Below are positions 6,699 to 14,620 of a stretch of 17,048 nt of DNA, one piece after another (the first letter of the stretch is position 1; each line of letters starts with the position of its first letter). The notes beneath the pieces were generated by a model that was not told where the DNA came from, ran no database searches, and was given only the letters and a program-made list of their open reading frames with translations. The position numbers and the translations under genes are program-made. The DNA lies in NCBI GenBank assembly GCA_030040595.1, contig JASHTL010000007.1, positions 1 to 17,048 on the forward strand. The letters are read 5' to 3'. This DNA comes from Microcaldota archaeon. GTDB lineage: Archaea; Micrarchaeota; Micrarchaeia; Micrarchaeales; CABMGC01.

Positions 6699-7115
6699 CT
6701 AGAGCCTCTCCAGTGATTCCACTGGCAACTCATAAGCAAGCATCTCTCTTGCTTCATCGCGCGTAACCCACCTGTACTTGTCGTGCTCCTCGCTTAGCGT
6801 TAGCCTCGCTCCTTCAGGAATTGTGCATCTGTAAATTAGAAACATGAGACTGTCCTTTCCCCCGTTTATCTTGAAGTTTGCCGGTGCGGCCTCGAATAGC
6901 TCCCCTATTCTAATCCTGTCCACTCCAACTTCCTCCTTTATCTCCCTGACAAGCGTCTCCCTTATCCCCTGGCCCTGGATCTTGCCTCCGGGTAGGTCCC
7001 AGAACGGCTTCCACTTGTGCGAGGGCAGCGTTGGCACTTTCCTCAGGATGAGAATCCTTCCCTCCTTGTCTGTTATCAGCGCCTTGACGCCTATGTAGAA
7101 TTGCCTGTCCTCCAT
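6699..7115 (-). CDS. Nudix hydrolase (MutT-like)
   Basis: 138 aa from ATG 7115. The reading frame stays open further upstream only because it runs through the tRNA-Trp gene, so the longer start at 7184 is rejected. The Nudix box is at residues 43-65: G43, then REIKEEVGV at 57-65. The first box glutamate of the GX5E part is replaced by Gln49 (GGKIQGQG instead of the usual GGxxExGE); the catalytic REUxEExG helix is intact, so hydrolysis of a nucleoside diphosphate linked to another group remains likely. A VxALI strand and WDLPGG before the box are standard. Likely roles are nucleotide-pool sanitation or cofactor/ADP-sugar turnover; the substrate is unknown. It starts 14 bases after the tRNA 3' end, so it may be transcribed with the tRNA. 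Confidence 0.88.
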   Translation of the reverse strand: MEDRQFYIGVKALITDKEGRILILRKVPTLPSHKWKPFWDLPGGKIQGQGIRETLVREIKEEVGVDRIRIGELFEAAPANFKINGGKDSLMFLIYRCTIPEGARLTLSEEHDKYRWVTRDEAREMLAYELPVESLERL

Positions 7116-7129
7116 CAGACCACACGGTT

Positions 7130-7272
7130 TGGGGTTGCGGGGATTTGAACCCCGACATGCAGGTAACGCCTGATCACGAATCATCGCTCCAAATCTTCAT
7201 CATCGCATTTCTGCTCATAGACTTTTCTAAACATCTGGAGCCTGCCGCGCTGCCAGATTACGCCACAACCCC
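7130..7272 (-). tRNA. tRNA-Trp (CCA) with 70-base intron
   Basis: The mature length is 73 bases. Acceptor stem GGGGTTG/CAACCCC with discriminator A; D stem GCGT/GCGC with a 9-base loop containing GG; anticodon stem GCAGG/CCTGC with loop CTCCAGA, anticodon CCA; T stem CGGGG/CCCCG with loop TTCAAAT. CCA is not encoded. The 5' exon is 7235-7272 and the 3' exon 7130-7164. A weak AATAAA box at about 7307-7313 on the minus strand could serve as promoter. The Trp identity is firm. Confidence 0.93.
7165..7234 (-). other. tRNA-Trp intron at position 37/38, relaxed BHB
   Basis: The 70-base intron lies between G37 and A38, the usual archaeal site. The expected bulge-helix-bulge can be drawn: 3-base bulge AGA cut as AG|A, 3-base bulge TTA cut as TT|A, and a 4-bp helix CTCC with GGCG that carries one T-C mismatch. 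Such relaxed motifs need a splicing endonuclease of broad specificity. An ATGATGA box-C-like motif and the stretch ATTTGGAG, complementary to the anticodon loop, are also present, but no CTGA D box. Confidence 0.85.
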
Positions 7273-7320
7273 ATGGAAGTGGTATATCTCATTGGAGCAT
7301 AGTCTTCTTTATTCCTTTCC

Positions 7321-10300
7321 CTAACAGCTGTTCTCTATGACTATGTTCTGGGTGTATGCGCCTCCGGTAACTCCGCCTGGAACCCCAGCTCCTATGTAGA
7401 CGTTCGCGCTGCTATCCCCGCTTACCTGTAATCCTGTCAGCACTGCACTATACGTGAGTGTATTTGCGTCTGAAAAGAGAGTGTCCAAGGCACCCGCCCA
7501 CACTGTGTTGCCGACGCCAAACGAATTGGACCCAATACCTGTCCAGTCTGTGCCGTAAATCAGTATGTCTGCAGCAGCTGTCTGGCTGTTCGTGTCGATT
7601 ATGACATTTTGCGTAGCTGTGTTTGCGGTTGGATTAAGCGTTCCAAAGCTCAGCGAGTTGGGCGAAAGGCTTATGGTGCACTGCACTAACGGAGCTATCG
7701 TAACGGCATTGGCAGGGGAGCAGGCAAACGCATTGACGTCGCATGCGTCGAAGACGTAGTTGCCAGCGGCGAGGTCTGCCAAATCGAACGTCGCCGACGT
7801 TCTGCCAGTGGCAATGATGTTTTGCGGAGTGCCGCAATCGAGGCCATTGCAAGATTCTATCTCTACCGTATCCCCGGTTGCGGCCGTGAGCCCGTTCGCA
7901 ATGTCCGAAGTACCCTGGGTTGTGGAATTGCCGTCCGAGAAGGTCAGCGAGACTGTGGGAAGCGAATTGGCGATCAGGGCCGCTTCCACTGAAACGTATG
8001 CGTCAGGGTTAGCGACTGTGCTTCCGCTGATCGTATATGCACCAAGGGCCTGATCGCTGCAATATGATATCGCAACTGTGCCTGTCTGATCAGTGCCTAT
8101 ATTCTCCGATACCTCTGTTGTGCAACCCGGCGGAAGTGAAACGGAGTTGCACGGGTCATAGCCGCATGCGACCATGATAAGCACGTCTGACGTGCTGCCC
8201 AGCGAATACGTCGAGGAGAAACTGGTAACTGCGTTGAATGTAGTTGGTGAGTTGATTATCTGGTAGTCTCCTAAATCTATCCCGTTGAAGCCTATTATCC
8301 CTACCGATTGATCGTTATCGTCGGGGCTCGCACTGGCTGTGCATGTAGAGGATGTCTGGTTGCCTGAACTCGCGTATGTGGTAACTACGTCATTGCTCCA
8401 CTCGTCGGTCATAGTATAGCCATAATTGCTTCCGGCACAGAAATACAGGCTGCATCCGCTTGATGTCGAGACTGCGGTGCTGCCGGTAATCCCTGCAGCT
8501 GCGCAATATGACACCTGTGGCGCGTTCACAATGACATTTACTGCGTTTGAGGTCACTGTATCTAGATTCGTCGCAGAGTCTGTCACCTGCAGCTCAAAGT
8601 GGTACGTGCCTTCCGGCGTTCCGACCCCGGTGCCGAAGTCGCATGTTGCTGTTGTCTGGCTAGTCCCTGCGCAAAGTACGTTGGCGTTTAGTGAGTTGTA
8701 TGTATCTCCGTTAGCTGTGGTGGCAAGCCACTGGTACGCGTAGCTGGGCGTACCCTCGCTTGTGGTGCCTGTGAGATAGGCTGTGAGACCCTGGGTCACG
8801 GTGTTGCTCGCGGGGCTGACGCTTACTGAAAGCGCATTGTTTACGAGCACGTTGAACGATTCCGCTACCTGCTGCGGGTTCGGGAATCCATTGTCGGTCA
8901 CTATAAGGTTCACCGTATATGAGCCCGTCTTTCCCAATGTATTGGAAATGGTATTGCTTGCCGAAGAGCTCGTCACAAGGCTGTTGAAGACCTTGCTGCC
9001 CAAGGAGTTTGTGACGATCCAGTTGTATGTGTAAGGGGATATTCCGCCAGAGACGGTTGCGGTACCTGTCATCGCTTGCCCCAGGTCGATTACCTGGTTT
9101 CCGGGAGGGTTGAATGAAACAGACATGACCTGCGAGACCGTGCCGCCGAAAGTGACCGTAGGATTGACACCGTTAGGCGGGTATATCCTTGCCCGCGCCC
9201 ACTGGTAATAGGCATCGTACGCTTCAGACGTCGTCGTGTTAGCTATGATCAGCGAGAAATAATTGTTTCCTATGGTCAGGCCATTGGTGCCGCTGGAAGT
9301 CGTATACGCGCTATACTCGTACTTCTGTGTTCCCGTTGCCGCCCAGGCCACGCCAAGTACCTGTGGTCTCGTAGCCGCAGTGGACAAGCTCGTAAAGGTC
9401 CCCAGACCGTTTGCTGCGAACGATGCGGAGTAGACATCTGCCGTGGTGGTGCTCATTGTACCCTCTCCGTTTTCATATCCGTACTCGTCTGTCGCCGTTC
9501 CGAAGGTGTTTGATGTGCTCTCCTCAGGGCCCGTATACTTGTCAGCGCTGCTTGTCGAAGAGGAGAGCAAGAGGGCCTCGAACCAGTATGGATAGCTGCT
9601 GTAGCTGCTTGCGGTCACTATTCCGGCAGGATGCCTGGCTGTGGCCTCTATCTCAACGCTGTTGCTCACTACCAGTGTTACAGTGCCGCCATGGGTACTG
9701 CTCCACTTGCTTGAAAGGGAGCTTGCCGTGAAAAAGTCATCATAGAAGCTGAATACATAATTGCCGTCGTCGTACTCTGAATAGTACTGCCCTGGCGCAT
9801 TGGTAGTACCGAAAAGTTGCGGCGCAACTCCTGTGATCGTATTGCTAAGGAGGTTATTCGCAGGGGTTACCACGTTGCCTGCCCATCCCAGATAAATCGT
9901 ATTGGAAGAACTCGCGGCAAGGAAGTTTGCCGGTGCCTTTACCCAATAAAGAAGGTTTGTAGATGTATAGAGGTTGCTTGTCTGCAGCTCGTTTGCAGTG
10001 TTTCCCTCGAGCCAGCTGTCCAGAAGCATGCCGTTTGGCGTGAAGAACTCCGCATTATTGACATTGGCAGTATAGTAGCTCTTATACGCAAGCGCATTCA
10101 CTGCCGTGTAGAGAGGGGTGCCTGTTGCCACCGCTGTCGACTGCAGGTTGTTATACGTTATCGGCACGTAGTACACTATTTCTGTTGGAATGATTATCGC
10201 CACTGGGTCAATGCTGGTGTAATTGGCATTGCCCTGAGCGTCGAATGTAATGGTGGCATTCTGGCTTACTGGGATGCTTGGGAAAGAGAGTTGCTTCTGC

Positions 10301-11340
10301 AGCGTACCTGCATTTGTTGCGTTCTCGGTCAGCACCGTGCCGTTCGAGAGCCTGACTGTATAGGTAAGGTTTAGGCTGTTCAGCAAGTCGGCGGATAGAC
10401 CTACCGAGAGGGCGTATGTCTTCCTGCCGTTTATGACGGGCAGGTGTATTACTTCGGGGCTTTGCAGCGTGCCCTGGGTTGAGCTCACCCCGGCAATTGA
10501 GTATCTCAGCTGTGGCACCGCCTTTGTCACGTTTACCCTGACAAACGATAGGACTCCGTCGGTTCCATATACTGCGTATGTGAGGTTACTGCCTGCAGCA
10601 ACCAGCGCGCCATTCTGCATGACCTGTCCGTACGAGAAGTTCTCTGTATAATTGCTTACCGAAACCTCTCCGCCGCTGATTTCGCTGCTGAAATTGTGCA
10701 TCAAAGCATAAGCTTGTATGCTGCTAATTGGGCTCATGTTGTTTATCTGCTGCACGCCTAGCGTCTGTCCGGATGCGCTGGTTCCGTTCCATATGTCTAT
10801 TCCCCTGCCAAAACCTTTCTTCACGTCAATTATGGTTTGGTTCAGGGAAGTGGCGTTCAACGTGCTATAATTATACGGTATGCTGGTAGTTGACGAAGTG
10901 CTTTGCTGTACGGTAGTTGTTGAGCTGGATGAAGTTGTTGTATTGACTGTTGTGCCTGTGGCGTTTGTATCGAATGGCATTGTGCTTGTTGTATTTATCA
11001 ATGCCGTTGTTACTGTGTCATTAGACATGTTTCCGGTGGCTGGCGGACTCGCTTTAAATATATCGATGCGCGGGCCTGAGCTAATGGCGATGAATATGCA
11101 AATCGCAAGCATAAGGACCAGAACCAGGTCCACGCTTCCCAAGCCTGCCTTGAATGCACTATAATGCGCTGACGCACGCGAAATGCCTGATTGGCCTGAC
11201 AGCAACGACGTAGACCGGCGCGCTTGCTCGTGCCCCATGCCTGGAGCGTCTGATGCAGCTATGAGTATGAGCCTGTTTATGAAAATACAGCTGAGTATGG
11301 CTAAAAATATGAAGATACAGAACGTCCGTATAGCATGCAT
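7321..11340 (-). CDS. Giant surface protein A, DUF2341/Ig-like, Cys-terminal
   Basis: 1339 aa from ATG 11340, about 12 bases below the predicted transcript start (TAATAAATT box at 11374-11382); TTG 11370 and ATG 11238 are alternatives. Two N-terminal hydrophobic segments (about 5-28, 69-88) flank an Arg/Lys-bearing loop, which by the positive-inside rule leaves the rest outside the cell. Then come a Ser/Thr/Asn linker (105-170), an Ig/MBG-like domain ending FDAQGNANYTS (274-383), a DUF2341-like module (380-490), a lectin-like beta region (515-735), two Ig/PKD-like domains (739-836, 837-940), a 278-residue Cys-rich insertion (942-1219, 12 Cys), and a C-terminal domain from C1221 to the final residue C1339. 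It is paralogous to protein B next to it, which lacks the insertion. It carries many N-glycosylation sequons. I see no sortase or PGF-CTERM signal. Likely role: cell-surface coat or adhesin. Module names are by eye. Confidence 0.88.
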   Translation of the reverse strand: MHAIRTFCIFIFLAILSCIFINRLILIAASDAPGMGHEQARRSTSLLSGQSGISRASAHYSAFKAGLGSVDLVLVLMLAICIFIAISSGPRIDIFKASPPATGNMSNDTVTTALINTTSTMPFDTNATGTTVNTTTSSSSTTTVQQSTSSTTSIPYNYSTLNATSLNQTIIDVKKGFGRGIDIWNGTSASGQTLGVQQINNMSPISSIQAYALMHNFSSEISGGEVSVSNYTENFSYGQVMQNGALVAAGSNLTYAVYGTDGVLSFVRVNVTKAVPQLRYSIAGVSSTQGTLQSPEVIHLPVINGRKTYALSVGLSADLLNSLNLTYTVRLSNGTVLTENATNAGTLQKQLSFPSIPVSQNATITFDAQGNANYTSIDPVAIIIPTEIVYYVPITYNNLQSTAVATGTPLYTAVNALAYKSYYTANVNNAEFFTPNGMLLDSWLEGNTANELQTSNLYTSTNLLYWVKAPANFLAASSSNTIYLGWAGNVVTPANNLLSNTITGVAPQLFGTTNAPGQYYSEYDDGNYVFSFYDDFFTASSLSSKWSSTHGGTVTLVVSNSVEIEATARHPAGIVTASSYSSYPYWFEALLLSSSTSSADKYTGPEESTSNTFGTATDEYGYENGEGTMSTTTADVYSASFAANGLGTFTSLSTAATRPQVLGVAWAATGTQKYEYSAYTTSSGTNGLTIGNNYFSLIIANTTTSEAYDAYYQWARARIYPPNGVNPTVTFGGTVSQVMSVSFNPPGNQVIDLGQAMTGTATVSGGISPYTYNWIVTNSLGSKVFNSLVTSSSASNTISNTLGKTGSYTVNLIVTDNGFPNPQQVAESFNVLVNNALSVSVSPASNTVTQGLTAYLTGTTSEGTPSYAYQWLATTANGDTYNSLNANVLCAGTSQTTATCDFGTGVGTPEGTYHFELQVTDSATNLDTVTSNAVNVIVNAPQVSYCAAAGITGSTAVSTSSGCSLYFCAGSNYGYTMTDEWSNDVVTTYASSGNQTSSTCTASASPDDNDQSVGIIGFNGIDLGDYQIINSPTTFNAVTSFSSTYSLGSTSDVLIMVACGYDPCNSVSLPPGCTTEVSENIGTDQTGTVAISYCSDQALGAYTISGSTVANPDAYVSVEAALIANSLPTVSLTFSDGNSTTQGTSDIANGLTAATGDTVEIESCNGLDCGTPQNIIATGRTSATFDLADLAAGNYVFDACDVNAFACSPANAVTIAPLVQCTISLSPNSLSFGTLNPTANTATQNVIIDTNSQTAAADILIYGTDWTGIGSNSFGVGNTVWAGALDTLFSDANTLTYSAVLTGLQVSGDSSANVYIGAGVPGGVTGGAYTQNIVIENSC
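7684..8517 (-). other. Cys-rich insertion unique to giant protein A
   Basis: These codons are absent from paralog B, in which the second Ig-like domain leads straight into the C-terminal domain. The segment encodes 278 residues with 12 cysteines (an even number, fitting six disulfides) and seems to hold two beta units: one around LIMVACGYDPCNS and PPGCTTE, and one Ig-like around VEIESCNGLDCG and NYVFDACDVNAFACS. Either A gained it or B lost it. Confidence 0.7.
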
Positions 11341-11373
11341 CGAACCAGTCGCTATTCCATTATGATGCAAAGC

Positions 11374-11382
11374 AATTTATTA
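11374..11382 (-). promoter_or_regulatory. TATA box of giant protein A
   Basis: TAATAAATT on the minus strand, in the 63-base gap between the two giant genes. It predicts transcription from about 11353, just above ATG 11340. Confidence 0.4.
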
Positions 11383-11403
11383 GCTCGCTTAGCCCTACTT
11401 TCC

Positions 11404-14400
11404 CTAGCAGCTGTTCTCTATTATTATGTTCTGCGTGTATATGTCCCCTAATGCGCCTGGAGGAACCTCTATGCCGATGTAGACATCTGCGCTGCCGCTC
11501 CCCTCGACGGTCAGGGGAGTCAGCACTGCGCTGGAAGTTAGCGCGTTTGCATCGGCAAACGGCACATCCGCAGTGCCTGCCCAGGCGGTATTGCTAACCC
11601 CGAACGAATCCGAGTTCGTGCCTATCCAGTCTGTACCGTATATAAGTATGTTTGCAGTTGCAGCTTGGCTGTTGGTGTCTATTATTACATTCTGCGTGGC
11701 TGTGCTTGAAGTTGGGGTCAGCGTACCAAAATCCAGCGCATTTGGCGAAAGGCTTATGGCGCACTGGGGCACGATGACAATGACATTGACCGGATTTGAC
11801 GTCTGTGTAACCTGCGTTGTTGCGCTGTCGGTTACCTGCAACTCGAATCCATACGTTCCTGCGGTGGTCAGGCTGTTCGTGGCGAAGTTGCACGACAATG
11901 CAGTCTCGGTAGTTCCTGCGCACAACGCGTTTGCATCGAAGGAATTGTAGGTATTACCATTCGCAGCGGTGGCAAGCCATTGATATGTAAACGGCGATGT
12001 TCCGCCAGTCACTGTGCCGGTGACTATCGCATTCTCTCCCTGGCTTATGGTGTTCGTCACAGGGCCCGCGCTTACAGAGAGTGCATTGTTCACCAGTATG
12101 TTGAGCGATTCCGTTATCCGCTGCGGGTTAGGGAGTCCGTTGTCGGTCACTATCAGGTTCACGGTATATGTGTTTGCAACGTTTTCCAGCGTGTCCGAGA
12201 TCGCATTGGTATCGGAGTTTGTGGACGCGAGGCTGTTAAAAATTGCACCCCCAATGGAGTTCGTTATTATCCAGTTGTATGTGTACGGGACTATGCCTCC
12301 GCTCACGGTTGCGGCATAAGTTATCGTTAGCGACTGTCCTACATCAAAAGCCTGATATGCCGAAGGAGATACCAATACCGTCATAGTATTGGAAACTGTC
12401 CCGCCGAACGAGACGGTAGGGTAAACGCCGCTGGGCGGATATTCCCTTGCCCTCATCCACTGCACTGTCTGCACTGCCGCCGCGCTATGGTGCACGACTC
12501 CTATGTCGAAGTAATACTTAGACTCTATGGTCTGGGCGGTGTTACTGGACGTGATCTCGGTTGCATAGTCTAAGTATGTCTTCTCCGCCCCTGTCGCAGT
12601 CCAGGCTACGCTATCTATTGTATTGCCTGCCTGGGTAAACACCACGTTCGATACTGTTCCTATGGCTCCGGATGTCTTGTAATCTGTTAAGTTCTCGTGT
12701 GTAAGCCCGTACCTGTTGCAATAATCATCCTCGAGGACAAGATCCACCTTGCTCGTCGTGCTCGTGCCTTCGCAAAGGTATGTGCCGTTTGCCGAAGTCG
12801 ATATAAGATACGCGTCAAGTATCAGCGGCTCAGAATAACCTGTCTTGTTTGCCGATACTGTTACGTTGTCGGCTTTCGCCGTGCCAGTTGTGATCTTAAG
12901 CGCGTTGGCGACTGCCACCGAGCCGCCGCTGCCTGCCTTGTCAGTCATGTAGGAAGGCAGCGCGCCACCGGTAAAGTTGGCATAGAACGGAAACATCACG
13001 TTTGCATTGTCGTATTCCCCATAGACCCCTGCTGTTCCTCCACCCGATCCGCATGGGCTTGTCACTGCAGGGTTTGCGCACGAGAGCTGCGGCGCCTCCC
13101 CTACGACTGGCATGGAAAACAGCTGCACGTTCTTTGCTGCAAAACCCATGTAAATAGTATTGCTTCCTGTGGTAGCGGGGAGGAAGCCGCTCGGCCAGCT
13201 GTAGTTCAGCCAGAAGAGGACGTTGGATGCCTGGTAAAGCTGATCTGCAGGTGTCAATTCATTAAGCACGTTGCCTTCCATCCAGGACTGTATTATGATT
13301 CCGTTAGGGAAGAAGAATTCCGTGTTGTTAAGGGAATTGGATTCGTAGGCCTGGTACCTCAACGCGTTGAAATTGACGGGCAGTTCTGTGCCGGAAGCAA
13401 TCGCAGAAGACTGCGTGTTGGTAAATGTTATGGGTACGAACGCTACTATCTCTGTCGGAACCACTATGACTACCGGGTCAACGCTGGTATAGTTTGCATT
13501 TCCCTGGGCGTCAAAGACCAGGGTGATGTTCTCGTTTGTGGGAAGACCTATCAAGTTCAGCGTCTTGTTTACGTTTGATGCATGGATATCTGCAGATTCC
13601 AGGACCCTGCCGTCAGAAAGTTTTAGGCTATAACTCAGGTTCAAGCTGTTGAGCAATGCTGCGCTCAGCCCGACAGAGAGGTTGTATGTTGATCTGCCGT
13701 CAAGTATTGGAACGTATACCACTACTGGCTTCTGCTGGGTGCCTATGGAATCCTTTACTCCGGCAACGGAATATGCCAGCGTGGGGGTTGCCTTTTTTAT
13801 CTCCACATCATATACTGCCAACACGTGGTTCTTGTTCTCCTCACCAACGATATGCGAGCCTGTTGCTGTAGGTATGCCTCCCTGTTTGATAAGCCCGTAT
13901 GGGACCACTATGGGTGAACTTGCATACTGTATGTCCGCGCTTCCCGCGCTTGCGGCCGACTCCGCATTATCTATTATTGCGGAAATCTGACTGCTGTTAT
14001 AGATTTCGGTGCTATTCGCTTCTGAATAATTAAACTGAAGCGTCTGGTTTACGCTGACGATGCTGGAGTTGTAGATGAGGCTCTGATTTTCTATCAGATC
14101 GGTAATATTTGTTTGGTTTAAGCCCACAGTTGTAGTTGGCAGGGTCGTGCTGCTTGATGTGCTGTACGAAGTAGTGGCATTAAGAGTTGTTGTAGGCGCC
14201 GACGTAGTTGTCGTATTTGACTCGTTATATGTTGTTGTCGGTTCTGCGCTTGAATTGTTTGCATTAACGGTGATTGATGGTATCGTTGTGGTGGTTGAGG
14301 AGGAATTTACCACTGCGGACGTAGCATTGATAGTCGTCGTAGAGGAGTTCAATGCAGAAGTCGAATTCAATGCGGACGTTGAATTAGATGTGGAGGTGCC

Positions 14401-14583
14401 ATTGCCTGAAAATGCAACTTCAGCTGCTCCTTGCGCATTCGCAGTCAGGGTGCTCGCATTGGCCCTCCTCCCATGTCCGCCTCCTTCAAATACGGTGCCG
14501 CTGTATAAAACGTACATGTGCATCGATACAAATGCAAGTAAAAACAGGATTACTACCAGCGCCCTCTTTTGCAGCATGCTCAC
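11404..14583 (-). CDS. Giant surface protein B, DUF2341/Ig-like, Cys-terminal
   Basis: 1059 aa from GTG 14583 (ATG 14577, two codons in, is the alternative); an AATATATTT-like box at about 14606-14614 predicts a leaderless message. One N-terminal signal anchor (about 8-28), then a Thr/Ser/Asn-rich, probably O- and N-glycosylated linker (40-205) with about twenty N-x-S/T sequons. An Ig/MBG-like domain (260-375), DUF2341-like module (375-495), lectin-like region (515-730), two Ig/PKD-like domains (733-835, 836-938) and the C-terminal domain C941-C1059 follow in the order seen in protein A. All eight cysteines lie in the extracellular part and fall into plausible close pairs (502/511, 604/622, 888/898) plus the domain-closing 941/1059. 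The final four residues, ENSC, are identical to those of A. A surface coat or adhesin role is inferred. It starts 37 bases after MinD2, so the two may share transcripts. Confidence 0.88.
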   Translation of the reverse strand: MSMLQKRALVVILFLLAFVSMHMYVLYSGTVFEGGGHGRRANASTLTANAQGAAEVAFSGNGTSTSNSTSALNSTSALNSSTTTINATSAVVNSSSTTTTIPSITVNANNSSAEPTTTYNESNTTTTSAPTTTLNATTSYSTSSSTTLPTTTVGLNQTNITDLIENQSLIYNSSIVSVNQTLQFNYSEANSTEIYNSSQISAIIDNAESAASAGSADIQYASSPIVVPYGLIKQGGIPTATGSHIVGEENKNHVLAVYDVEIKKATPTLAYSVAGVKDSIGTQQKPVVVYVPILDGRSTYNLSVGLSAALLNSLNLSYSLKLSDGRVLESADIHASNVNKTLNLIGLPTNENITLVFDAQGNANYTSVDPVVIVVPTEIVAFVPITFTNTQSSAIASGTELPVNFNALRYQAYESNSLNNTEFFFPNGIIIQSWMEGNVLNELTPADQLYQASNVLFWLNYSWPSGFLPATTGSNTIYMGFAAKNVQLFSMPVVGEAPQLSCANPAVTSPCGSGGGTAGVYGEYDNANVMFPFYANFTGGALPSYMTDKAGSGGSVAVANALKITTGTAKADNVTVSANKTGYSEPLILDAYLISTSANGTYLCEGTSTTSKVDLVLEDDYCNRYGLTHENLTDYKTSGAIGTVSNVVFTQAGNTIDSVAWTATGAEKTYLDYATEITSSNTAQTIESKYYFDIGVVHHSAAAVQTVQWMRAREYPPSGVYPTVSFGGTVSNTMTVLVSPSAYQAFDVGQSLTITYAATVSGGIVPYTYNWIITNSIGGAIFNSLASTNSDTNAISDTLENVANTYTVNLIVTDNGLPNPQRITESLNILVNNALSVSAGPVTNTISQGENAIVTGTVTGGTSPFTYQWLATAANGNTYNSFDANALCAGTTETALSCNFATNSLTTAGTYGFELQVTDSATTQVTQTSNPVNVIVIVPQCAISLSPNALDFGTLTPTSSTATQNVIIDTNSQAATANILIYGTDWIGTNSDSFGVSNTAWAGTADVPFADANALTSSAVLTPLTVEGSGSADVYIGIEVPPGALGDIYTQNIIIENSC
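14348..14383 (-). repeat. Two 18-base tandem copies in the Ser/Thr linker
   Basis: Two consecutive 18-base units (14348-14365, 14366-14383) encode NSTSAL twice within the linker of giant protein B, with a degenerate third unit beside them. The two copies differ at only a few bases. Each unit adds an N-glycosylation sequon, so slippage here would change linker length and glycan load without breaking the frame. Confidence 0.65.
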
Positions 14584-14605
14584 CGTTGAGGAATAAGTTA
14601 AAAAG

Positions 14606-14614
14606 AAATATATT
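14606..14614 (-). promoter_or_regulatory. TATA box of giant protein B
   Basis: AATATATTT on the minus strand in the 37-base gap below MinD2, centred about 26 bases above GTG 14583. It implies a leaderless message and an mRNA separate from, or additional to, that of MinD2. Confidence 0.4.
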
Positions 14615-14620
14615 ACTTGC

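Noticed and set aside
7116..7184. Longer N-terminus of the Nudix protein
   Set aside because: These codons are the 3' part of tRNA-Trp and its intron read in frame; ATG 7115 gives a standard Nudix N-terminus.
7165..7234. Intron-encoded C/D box guide RNA as a firm feature
   Set aside because: A box-C-like ATGATGA and an antisense stretch are present, but there is no CTGA D box and the spacing to position 34 does not fit the fifth-base rule.
7321..7400. Sortase, archaeosortase (PGF-CTERM) or lipobox anchor in the giant proteins
   Set aside because: No C-terminal TM, PGF motif or LPxTG is present, and the terminal Cys is not in a lipobox context; anchoring is by the N-terminal hydrophobic segments.
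12697..13578. Plus-strand open frame of 293 aa opposite giant protein B, and similar ones at 9817-10374 and 8426-8743
   Set aside because: Their translations are Cys/Arg/Val-rich with no family pattern; they arise from the codon bias of the Ser/Thr-rich genes on the other strand.
14348..14383. CRISPR or mobile-element repeat
   Set aside because: Only two adjacent 18-base units inside a coding linker, without spacers or flanking inverted repeats.
14147..14596. Plus-strand open frame of 149 aa, Val-rich
   Set aside because: It is the antisense of Thr/Ser/Asn codons in the linker of giant protein B.
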